Shown: positions 42,358-49,681 of the stretch, piece by piece
How the letters are laid out: each line of letters begins with the position of its first letter
How positions within the stretch are numbered: position 1 is the first letter of the stretch
Assembly (NCBI RefSeq): GCF_900105945.1
Contig: NZ_FNSO01000003.1
Span: 558,001-622,000, forward strand
Source: Amycolatopsis tolypomycina
GTDB taxonomy: Bacteria; Actinomycetota; Actinomycetes; Mycobacteriales; Pseudonocardiaceae
Direction: 5' to 3'
Length of the DNA: 64,000 nt
Program-made: the position numbers and the translations under genes
The notes under the pieces: generated by a model
Databases searched by the model: none
What the model was told of the DNA's origin: nothing
What the model saw: the letters and a program-made list of their open reading frames with translations, nothing else

Positions 42358-45149
42358 ACGAGCACCCGCCGCCGGTGTGCTCGGACCCGGGATGCGGTGC
42401 GTGCGCGCAGGCGCGCGCGACGGCCGCGTTCCGGGGCGAGCCGATCAACGAGGAAGGGGCCGCCGTGAAGTCGGTGACGTGCCCGCAGTGCCAGCACGTG
42501 TTCGTGCCCGGGCAGCCGGAGCGGGTGACCGAAGCGACTGCAGCGCCGGCGAAGGCGACCGGTGACGTCGAGTACGCCGACCCGGGCTGGCAGAAGGACG
42601 GGAAGAAGCGCTACCCGCTCGACACCACCCGGCGCGTGAAGGCGGCGTGGTCGTACATCAACGACCCCGACAACGCCGCGCCGTACAAGGCGAAGCAGCT
42701 GCAGCAGATCAAGGCGAAGATCAAGGCCGCGGCGAAGAAGCTGGGGATCGAGATCAGCGACAAGGCCGCCGAGGCCTGGATCTCCGGCACTATGTCGTTC
42801 ACCGACCTGCAGGAGCGCGTGCGCGCCGCGGTGCGCGCGCGGGTCAGTGCCGATTCCGACGACGGGTTCTACCGCTGGGTGTGGATCGCGGACATGTCCG
42901 CGGCCGAGGTCGTGTACTCGATCGAGGGCCCGAGCGGTTCGGAGTGCGCGCTGTTCCAGTGCACGTACACCGTCAACGGCACCGAGGTCGAGCTCGGCGA
43001 GCCGGCCGAGGTCGTGCGCACGTACGCGCCGGCCACGTCCGTCGACGGCGGCGCCGAGGACGACGACGCCGCGCAGGGGGCGGCGACGGCGGTCACCGAG
43101 TCGGTGCCCGGGCGGCTGCTGGAGGCCAAGGGGACCGACGCGGCCGGGAACCGGATCTTCCGGATCCGGGTGATCAACACCGGCGACAGCCGCAACGGGA
43201 CCCGCTACCCGCAGTCGGTGCTGGAGGCGGCGGCGCCGCTCTACGACGGGGCGAAGGTCTACGACCACCACCGCACCGAGGAGGAGCTGCGCACGTCGAC
43301 GACGGCCGGGCTGATCGGCTACTGCCGGGCCCCGGAGGCCGTCGACGGCGGGATCGACTCCGACCTGTACCTGCTGCCCTCGGCGAAGGCCGCGGCCGAA
43401 GCGCTCGACGCGAGTCTGGCGCTGCAGGCCGAGGGCCTGGCCCCGCTGGTCGGGTTCAGCCACGACGTCGTCGGCTACTTCAAGTCGGTCACCGAGGGCG
43501 CGACGCGCGTCCGTGAGGCGACGTCGATCGAGAAGGTCAACTCGGCGGACCTGGTCGCCGACCCCGCCGCCGGCGGCCACGCGACGCGCATGGTCGCCGG
43601 CGGAATCACGAACGACCCGGCGGGCACGGTGCCTGCGGGGGAGAGCACGAAGGAGAGCACCGTGGGCACCACGACTGCTGATGTGCTCGCCGCGCTCAAG
43701 GACGCGACTCCGGAGATGCTCTCCGCGGTCGGCCTGCGCAAGGCGGACACCACCACCCAGACCGAAGCCGCGACGACCGCGGCCGCGGGCACCGAGCAGG
43801 CGACCGAAGCCGTCGAGGCGCAGCCGAAGTCCTCGTTCCTCGGCAAGCTGCTGATCCGCCAGAAGGTCGCCGACGCGTTCCCGGCCACCATGGTCGACCA
43901 GGTCGTCGAGTCGGTCACCGGCACGCTGCCGGACCGGATCACCGAGTCGGCCGTCGACGGCGCGATCGCGTCGATCAAGTCCGCCGCGGCGATCTTCGAG
44001 CGGGCCGACCTGGCGCCGTCGCACTCGGTCGAGGTCACCCAGGAGTCGCGGCAGAAGAAGATCGACGCGCTCGACGCGTTCTTCGCCGGCGACACCCAGA
44101 AGGGCTACCGGTCCTTCCGGGAGGCCTTCGTGGACTTCACCGGCGCCCGGCCGCGGGCGTTCGACGAGGAGTTCGCCCGCACGATCCTGCGCGAGTCGTT
44201 CGGCGGGATGAACGGCGGCTACGACTCGGCGGTGCGCCGCACCGAGTCGATGGACTCCACGACGTGGAACCTGGTGCTGGGTGACTCGATCACCCGGCGC
44301 ATGGTCGCCGAGTACGCGCAGCCGTCGCTGCAGACCTGGCGCGCCATCGTGTCGATCATGACGGTGAACGACTTCCGCACCCAGCGGATCGAGCGGATCG
44401 GCGGGTACGGCGTGCTGCCGACCGTCGCCCAGGGCGCGCCGTACCAGCCGCTGACCTCGCCCACGAACGAAGAGGCGAACTACGCCGTCACCAAGCGCGG
44501 TGGCACCGAGGACGTCACGCTGGAGATGATCGCCAACGACGACATCCGGGCGATCCAGCGGATCCCGTCGAAGCTCGGCCTGGCCGCGGCGCAGACGCTC
44601 TACCGGTTCGTCTGGGACTTCTTCGTCAACAACGCGGCCACCTCCTACGACGCGGTCGCGCTGTTCCACGCCACCCACGCGAACACCGACGCGAACGCGC
44701 TGTCGCAGACGAACCTGTCGGTGGGGCGGCGCAAGATGCGCAAGCAGGCCGCCTACGGCGACAGCTCGAACGTGCTCTCGATCGTGCCCAAGACGCTGAT
44801 CGTGCCGAGCGACCTCGAGGAACTGGCGTTCCAGCTGTGCACCTCGGCGGTCGCGATCCCGGCGACGCCGGCGGGCCCGACCGACACCCCGAACATCCAC
44901 CAGGGCCTGCAGCCGATCGTCATCGACTACTGGACCTCGGCGACGGGGTGGTTCCTCTCGGCCGACCCGAACATGGTCCCGACGATCGAGATCGGGTTTT
45001 ACAACGGCAAGCAGGACCCGGAGCTGTTCACCCAGGCCGACCAGACGGTCGGCAGCATGTTCAACGCGGACAAGCTGACGTACAAGGTGAGGCACATCTA
45101 CTCCGGCGCCGTGCTCGACCACCGCGGCCTCTACCGCGGCAACAGCTGA
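42354..45149 (+). CDS. Fused prohead protease and HK97-fold major capsid protein
   Basis: 931 aa from GTG 42354; GTG 42465 after AGGAAGGGG is an alternative. Residues 41-48 hold CPQCQHVF. A DUF6582-like helical segment lies near 88-130 (VKAAWSYINDPDNAAPYKAK). A maturation protease spans about 255-430, with YDHHR (303-307) and FSHDVV (368-373). From about 437 comes the scaffold-like delta region and then the major capsid protein (QPSLQTWRAIVSIMTVNDFR, TKRGGTEDVTLEMIANDDIR, then FHATHANTDANAL). An in-frame GTG at 43662 with AGGAG 6 nt upstream could give a separate 495-aa capsid protein. Confidence 0.88.
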   Translation: MNEHPPPVCSDPGCGACAQARATAAFRGEPINEEGAAVKSVTCPQCQHVFVPGQPERVTEATAAPAKATGDVEYADPGWQKDGKKRYPLDTTRRVKAAWSYINDPDNAAPYKAKQLQQIKAKIKAAAKKLGIEISDKAAEAWISGTMSFTDLQERVRAAVRARVSADSDDGFYRWVWIADMSAAEVVYSIEGPSGSECALFQCTYTVNGTEVELGEPAEVVRTYAPATSVDGGAEDDDAAQGAATAVTESVPGRLLEAKGTDAAGNRIFRIRVINTGDSRNGTRYPQSVLEAAAPLYDGAKVYDHHRTEEELRTSTTAGLIGYCRAPEAVDGGIDSDLYLLPSAKAAAEALDASLALQAEGLAPLVGFSHDVVGYFKSVTEGATRVREATSIEKVNSADLVADPAAGGHATRMVAGGITNDPAGTVPAGESTKESTVGTTTADVLAALKDATPEMLSAVGLRKADTTTQTEAATTAAAGTEQATEAVEAQPKSSFLGKLLIRQKVADAFPATMVDQVVESVTGTLPDRITESAVDGAIASIKSAAAIFERADLAPSHSVEVTQESRQKKIDALDAFFAGDTQKGYRSFREAFVDFTGARPRAFDEEFARTILRESFGGMNGGYDSAVRRTESMDSTTWNLVLGDSITRRMVAEYAQPSLQTWRAIVSIMTVNDFRTQRIERIGGYGVLPTVAQGAPYQPLTSPTNEEANYAVTKRGGTEDVTLEMIANDDIRAIQRIPSKLGLAAAQTLYRFVWDFFVNNAATSYDAVALFHATHANTDANALSQTNLSVGRRKMRKQAAYGDSSNVLSIVPKTLIVPSDLEELAFQLCTSAVAIPATPAGPTDTPNIHQGLQPIVIDYWTSATGWFLSADPNMVPTIEIGFYNGKQDPELFTQADQTVGSMFNADKLTYKVRHIYSGAVLDHRGLYRGNS

Positions 45150-45189
45150 GCACCGTCCCTCCTTTCTGGACGCACCCACCGAGTGAATC

Positions 45190-45257
45190 GCGGCCGCACC
45201 AGGCCCCTACGCAGCCGGCACCGCAGCAGGTGCCTGGACGGGGCCGGGTGCGGCCGC
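45190..45257 (+). terminator. Large nested hairpin after the capsid gene
   Basis: Outer arms 45190-45207 and 45240-45257 pair over 18 bp with one mismatch. The 32-nt interior contains a second hairpin, GGCACC (45217-45222) with GGTGCC (45229-45234). It lies between capsid and the next structural gene and may be a partial terminator or mRNA stabiliser that sets capsid excess. Confidence 0.6.
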
Positions 45258-45288
45258 ACCCTTACCACCCTTGAGCAGGGAGAAACCC

Positions 45289-45699
45289 ATGCAGTACAAG
45301 GAACTGAGCGGCGATCTCGTCTTCACGTTCGAGATCCCGCCCACCGCGGCCGGTACGGCGCTGGAGCAGCCGTGCCTGATCGTGCCGTTCGCCGCGACCA
45401 TCACGTCTGTGCGGTGGGTGCCCGGCGCCGCGGTCACGGCCAACGCCACGAACTTCGCCACGCTGGCGTTCCGCAACCGCGGCGCGGCCGGCGCCGGGGC
45501 GGTGCAGCCGGCGACCGCGCGGTCCTACGCCGCGACCAACAGCGTCGCCAACGTCCCGGAGACGATGGCGCTGTCCTCGACGGCGTCGGACCTGCAGCCG
45601 GCCGCGGGTGACGTGCTCACCGCGACCATCGCGCACTCGGGCACGGGCCTGGCGATCCCGGCCGGGCTGCTGCAGGTGGCCCTGCGAGTGCGCGGATGA
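45289..45699 (+). CDS. Structural protein, possible capsid decoration protein
   Basis: 136 aa, beta-rich, ATG preceded by AGGGAG. No cysteine-rich or enzyme motifs; repeated Ala/Thr/Val strands (PFAATITSVRWVPGAAVTAN). The position directly after the major capsid gene is that of decoration or head-stabilising proteins. Not recognised from sequence alone. Confidence 0.6.
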   Translation: MQYKELSGDLVFTFEIPPTAAGTALEQPCLIVPFAATITSVRWVPGAAVTANATNFATLAFRNRGAAGAGAVQPATARSYAATNSVANVPETMALSSTASDLQPAAGDVLTATIAHSGTGLAIPAGLLQVALRVRG

Positions 45700-45977
45700 G
45701 CACGGCCCAGGCGTCGGCCCGGAGTGTCACGGCGTCCGGCGCGGTGTCGCCGACGCCGTGCACGCTTCGCGGCCTGTCGCTGCGCGACACCTCCGGCGCG
45801 GCGAACATCGTCGACCTGTTCGACAACGCGTCCGCGGCGTCCGGCACGGTCGTGGCCACGGTGGTGCTCGCCGCGAACGGCAGCGGCCACGTCAGCGCGC
45901 CGGACGGGGTGCGCTGCGCGAACGGCCTGTACCTGCAGGCGACCGGCGCCGTTGTCGGCGCGGTGTGGGTGGGCTGA
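45696..45977 (+). CDS. Small structural protein
   Basis: 93 aa, beta-rich, ATGA overlap. Similar composition to the preceding protein (GAANIVDLFDNASAASGTVV). Probably a head accessory component; no family recognised. Confidence 0.55.
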   Translation: MSTAQASARSVTASGAVSPTPCTLRGLSLRDTSGAANIVDLFDNASAASGTVVATVVLAANGSGHVSAPDGVRCANGLYLQATGAVVGAVWVG

Positions 45978-45981
45978 GCTG

Positions 45982-46947
45982 GTGGACCAGACAACCCGGG
46001 TGACGGTCGGCCAGGCGGTCACGCTGCAGCACGTGTTCCTGGTCAACGAGGACACCCCGACCGACGCGGCCGGGGACGTCACCGTCACGGTCAAGGACCC
46101 GGCCGGCGCGACGGTCGTCAGCGGCACCGCGGTGCACGGCAGCACGGGCACCTACACGTTCGTGCTGCCGCCGCAGTCCGCGGTGACGCGGCTGACCGTC
46201 ACCTGGGCGGCCACCGTCGGCGGCTTCGCCACGTCCGCGGCCGAGCTGGTCGAGGTCGCCGGCGGGGTGTTCTTCACCATCCCCTACATCCGCGCGGCCG
46301 ACTCCCAGCTGGCCGACACCGAGAAGTACCCGACCCCGGTCCTGGTTGCGGCGCGGCTGGAAACCGAGATCGAGTGTGAGGACATCTGCGGCCGCGCGTT
46401 CGTGCCGCGGTACTGGCAGGAGACCCTCGACGGCACGGGCACCAGCGACGTCCTGCTGGGCCGTCCGGATGTCCGGACGATCCTGTCGGCCGCGGCGTCC
46501 CAGCGTGCCGGGCTGCCGCGGGTGCCCTTCACCGAAGCCGAGCTCGCCGCGCTGGCCGTGACGTCGGACGGCATGCTGCGCCGCACCGACGTGGCGTTCT
46601 GGCCCGAAGGCGTCGGCAACGTCGACCTCGGCTACGTCTACGGGCTCGACGCCCCGCCGCAGCCACTGCGCGAGGCCGCGCTGGTGCGGCTGCGTGCCCT
46701 GGCGAACAAGCACCGGACGATGGTCCCGGACCGCGCGACGTCGTTCACGTCGGTGGACGGCGGCACCTACCGGCTGACCCTGCCGAAGCGACGCTCGACC
46801 GGGATCCCGGACGTCGACGCGGTGTACGCCCGGTACGGGCTCGGCGCCGAGGACGGCAGCCCGGGCGGCTCGGGCGGTGCGCCGGCGTCGCGGCAGCTGA
46901 ACTACGACCCGCAGTACCTGAGCATGTTTCACGGCGGGGTGCGCTGA
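45982..46947 (+). CDS. Head-tail connector protein with N-terminal Ig-like domain
   Basis: 321 aa from GTG. Residues 1-90 form an Ig-like beta domain (VTVKDPAGATVVSGTAVHGS). Residues about 100-290 resemble gp6-type connector proteins, with a helical AARLETEIECEDICGRAFVP segment and a later REAALVRLRALANKHRTMVP. Connectors sit between portal and tail. Overlaps the next gene by 1 nt. Confidence 0.7.
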   Translation: MDQTTRVTVGQAVTLQHVFLVNEDTPTDAAGDVTVTVKDPAGATVVSGTAVHGSTGTYTFVLPPQSAVTRLTVTWAATVGGFATSAAELVEVAGGVFFTIPYIRAADSQLADTEKYPTPVLVAARLETEIECEDICGRAFVPRYWQETLDGTGTSDVLLGRPDVRTILSAAASQRAGLPRVPFTEAELAALAVTSDGMLRRTDVAFWPEGVGNVDLGYVYGLDAPPQPLREAALVRLRALANKHRTMVPDRATSFTSVDGGTYRLTLPKRRSTGIPDVDAVYARYGLGAEDGSPGGSGGAPASRQLNYDPQYLSMFHGGVR

Positions 46948-47396
46948 TGGCCGGCACCGCCGCGGTCGCGGCGAAGAAGGCGCTGTTCGACCTGCTCGCA
47001 GGACAGGCAGGCGCCGGCGAACCGCTCGCAGGCGTGCAGGTGAGCTACCAGTTCCCGCGGCAACTGGAGCGCGACCACGTCTACTTCGGACGGGTGCGGT
47101 TCGACCACGACTACTCGACCTTCCGCGTGGCCGGCGGGCGGCAGCCGCGGACCGAAATCGCCACGGTGTCGCTGTACGTCGGGGCCAAGCGGATCGACAG
47201 CGACCAGCACGCCGCGGACACGCGGGCCGTCGAGATCGGCGGTGTGCTCGAGGACCTCATCGCCGCGGATCCGACCCTCGGTGGGGCGTTCCAGGTCGTG
47301 TTCGTCGAGTCGGGCGAGCTGGAACCCAACCTCGACGACGACGGCGTGTGGGCGATCCTCACCTACTCCGTGACCGTCCAGTCCGAGCTGAGCTGA
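46947..47396 (+). CDS. Tail terminator/head-tail joining protein
   Basis: 149 aa. Size, order (connector, this, tail tube) and the alpha/beta pattern with ALFDLLAGQAGAGEPLAGVQ at the N-terminus fit a tail completion protein. No catalytic motif. Confidence 0.6.
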   Translation: MAGTAAVAAKKALFDLLAGQAGAGEPLAGVQVSYQFPRQLERDHVYFGRVRFDHDYSTFRVAGGRQPRTEIATVSLYVGAKRIDSDQHAADTRAVEIGGVLEDLIAADPTLGGAFQVVFVESGELEPNLDDDGVWAILTYSVTVQSELS

Positions 47397-47411
47397 AAGG
47401 CGGCCTGGCAC

Positions 47412-48155
47412 ATGGGCAACAAACTCGTGCTGACGAACGCACGGATCTTCACCGGCGGCGCGGACCTCACCAGCGCCAGTAACAAGATCTCCATCGACCC
47501 GGAGGTCGCCGCCGAGGACGTCACCAACTTCGGCTCCGGCGGCTGGACCGAAGTCACCGCCGGGCTGGCCAGCTCGGAGATCAGCGGCGAAGGCCAGTGG
47601 GAAGCCGGCGACCCGTCCAAGGTGGACGACAACCGCTGGGCCGCGCTCGGCGGCCTGTCCGCCTGGTCGATCACGCCGGGCGGCGCGACGCCGGGCACGG
47701 TGGCCTACTTCACCAAGGCGTTCGACGGCGAGTACTCCGTCCTGGGTGCCGACGTCGGCAAGGTCGTGCCGTGGTCGGCGAAGGCGAAGGGGGCCTGGCC
47801 CGTCGTGCGCGGGCAGATCGGCCACGACCCCGGCACCGCGCGCACCGCGACGGGCACCGGCGCCGGGGCGCAGCTCGGCGCCGTCGCGGCGGGCAAGCAG
47901 CTGTACGCCGCGTTGCACGTGCTCTCGATCGCCGGCACCGCGACGCCCACGATCACCGTGGCGATCGAGTCCGCCCCGGACAACACGTTCGGTGCGCCGA
48001 CGACCCGGCTGACGTTCGCGGCCGCGACGGCGCTGGGCGGGCAGATCCTGCGGGTGCCGGGCCCGTTCACGGACACCTGGTGGCGTCCGAAGTGGACGAT
48101 CTCCGGCACCACACCGAGCTTTCTGTTCGTCGTCGCTTTCGGCATTGCCGCGTAA
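47412..48155 (+). CDS. Major tail tube-type protein (long paralogue)
   Basis: 247 aa. The N-terminal half has the tail-tube pattern: ISIDPEVAAEDVTNFGSGGW. The following gene carries LPIEVAAEDGTTFGSGGW at the equivalent place, so the two are paralogues. The C-terminal half adds a beta-sandwich-like segment, probably exposed. Preceded by AAAGG. Confidence 0.75.
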   Translation: MGNKLVLTNARIFTGGADLTSASNKISIDPEVAAEDVTNFGSGGWTEVTAGLASSEISGEGQWEAGDPSKVDDNRWAALGGLSAWSITPGGATPGTVAYFTKAFDGEYSVLGADVGKVVPWSAKAKGAWPVVRGQIGHDPGTARTATGTGAGAQLGAVAAGKQLYAALHVLSIAGTATPTITVAIESAPDNTFGAPTTRLTFAAATALGGQILRVPGPFTDTWWRPKWTISGTTPSFLFVVAFGIAA

Positions 48156-48164
48156 GGAGAAACC

Positions 48165-48578
48165 ATGGGTACCAAAACCGTTCTGCTGGCGGCGTACGTG
48201 AACGTCAACAGCACAGACCTCTCGCAGTACGGCTGCACCGCCGAGCTCCCGATCGAGGTCGCCGCCGAAGACGGCACCACCTTCGGGTCCGGCGGCTGGG
48301 AGGAGAACGTCGGCGGGCTGAAGTCCGGCTCGATGAAGGTGAAGTTCAAGCAGAGCGTCACCGCCACGGAGCTGGATTCGATCATGTGGCCGCTGCTGGG
48401 CACGGTGGTGCCGTTCGAGCTGCGGGTGTCCCAGGCCGCGGTCGGCGCGTCGAACCCGAAGTACACCGGCAGCGTCCTGATTTCCAAGTGGACGCCCATC
48501 TCCGGTGACGTCGGCAAGATCCTCGAAGTCGACGTCGAGTGGCCGACCTCGGGCGCGGTGGCGCGCGCGGTGGTCTAG
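48165..48578 (+). CDS. Tail tube protein (short paralogue)
   Basis: 137 aa, ATG preceded by AAGGAG. Shares the AAED-xTxFGSGGW segment with the preceding protein, but lacks its C-terminal domain. It has the length of a minimal tail tube subunit. One of the two may be the tube and the other a tube variant or initiator. Confidence 0.7.
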   Translation: MGTKTVLLAAYVNVNSTDLSQYGCTAELPIEVAAEDGTTFGSGGWEENVGGLKSGSMKVKFKQSVTATELDSIMWPLLGTVVPFELRVSQAAVGASNPKYTGSVLISKWTPISGDVGKILEVDVEWPTSGAVARAVV

Positions 48579-49081
48579 TGACCGGCGTCGCGCTGGACCT
48601 GTCTCAGCCCGAGCGCAAGCTGCTGGAGATGGCGCGGGCGCTGCGCTCGGTCGAGGACGGCAAGGAGATCAAGCGCGACATCGTCAAGCAGCTGCGCCGC
48701 GCCGCGGGACCGGTGCGGCAGCAGGTGCGCGGCGCGATCCGGCAGGCGCCCAGCAGCGGCCGCGGCCACCCCGGCCGCAGCATCCGCTCGGCGATCTCGC
48801 AGAAGGTGCAGGTCGTCGCGAAGCTCAACGGCAAGGCCGTCGGCGCGCGGATCGTCGCGAAGGAAACCAGCTCGACGCGCGGCTTCACGCACGCGCCGCG
48901 CCGGTTCAATTCGGCGGCGGGCTGGCACCACCAGACGTTCGGGGAAGAGCCCGAGCAGTTCCAGCTCGGCAAGCCGGGCTGGTTCGACGACACCATCGCC
49001 GCGCGGAAGAAGGAGTTCCGCTCGGCGATGGAGGACGTGGTCAAAGAGGCCGCCCGTCGGGTGGCGAGGAGGGTGCACTAG
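48578..49081 (+). CDS. HK97 gp10-like tail component
   Basis: 167 aa from GTG overlapping the previous TAG by 1 nt. Basic and helical (VKQLRRAAGPVRQQVRGAIR), with a C-terminal helix ending KEAARRVARR, as in gp10-type minor tail proteins. Lies directly before the tail chaperone gene. Confidence 0.65.
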   Translation: MTGVALDLSQPERKLLEMARALRSVEDGKEIKRDIVKQLRRAAGPVRQQVRGAIRQAPSSGRGHPGRSIRSAISQKVQVVAKLNGKAVGARIVAKETSSTRGFTHAPRRFNSAAGWHHQTFGEEPEQFQLGKPGWFDDTIAARKKEFRSAMEDVVKEAARRVARRVH

Positions 49082-49512
49082 TGAAGATCATCTACACGCC
49101 GGCCGACGGCGACGAGCAGACGTGGGACTGGGACCCGAAGCTGGTCCGGGCCCGGGATGCCGAGCTGATCGAGGGCCGGGCCGACGCGACCTGGGACGAA
49201 TTCCAGATGCAGCTGCTGGCCGGCCGGATGCGGGCGCGGCGGGTGCTGCTGTGGTTCCTGCTCCGCAAGGACCACCCCACGCTGCGGCTCGACGACGTCG
49301 ACTTCGCCGCCGGGGAGATGAAGGCCGAGCACACCGTCGACGAGCTGGTCGAGCTGCGCGAGGGCCTGGAGGACGCGCCCAACATCCCCGACGACCGGCG
49401 CGAGGCGGCCCGGGACTTCCTGGACCAGCGGATCGCCAAGCTGCGTGAGGACGGCGAAGAGCCGGCGGGAAAAGCCCGCTCCAAGCCGAGCGCGAAGAGT
49501 TCTGCCTCCTGA
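49081..49512 (+). CDS. Tail assembly chaperone gpG-like
   Basis: 143 aa from GTG (MKIIYTPADGDEQTWDWDPK). An acidic helical body and lysine-rich end; overlaps the previous stop. It is the upstream product of a gpG/gpGT pair: a slippery heptamer lies near its 3' end and a second frame continues past its stop. These chaperones load the tape measure during tail assembly. Confidence 0.85.
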   Translation: MKIIYTPADGDEQTWDWDPKLVRARDAELIEGRADATWDEFQMQLLAGRMRARRVLLWFLLRKDHPTLRLDDVDFAAGEMKAEHTVDELVELREGLEDAPNIPDDRREAARDFLDQRIAKLREDGEEPAGKARSKPSAKSSAS

Positions 49513-49628
49513 TTTCCGAGCTGCTCCACATCAGACCGTGGGAGCAGCGGGAGCTGCTCACCGTTCCTGAGCTGCGCGCGGCGATCCAGTACGTCAAGGA
49601 AACGCTTGAGGCGCGGAAGCAGCAATAG
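49081..49628 (+). CDS. Tail assembly chaperone gpGT (-1 frameshift product)
   Basis: The zero frame is read to the AAA codon at 49471-49473. A -1 slip at GGGAAAA (49467-49473) then continues from A49473 to the TAG at 49626-49628, adding 51 residues (SPLQAEREEFCLLISELLHI, then RPWEQRELLTVPEL). The fusion is 182 aa. The extension has the conserved look of gpT and lies exactly between gpG and the tape measure gene. Confidence 0.85.
49467..49473 (+). other. Slippery heptamer for -1 programmed frameshift
   Basis: G GGA AAA in the gpG reading frame (X XXY YYZ with X=G and Y=A), the classical -1 slippery sequence. GC-rich stretches follow 10-30 nt downstream. Confidence 0.85.
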
Positions 49629-49681
49629 CTGCGCCGCGCTGAATTCGGGAAAACAAATGAATAGCGGGGGAGGTGTTTCGC

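Noticed and set aside
41883..45179. A 1098-codon leftward open frame
   Set aside because: Antisense to the protease-capsid gene, with no recognisable motifs and extreme Arg/Asp/Val bias.
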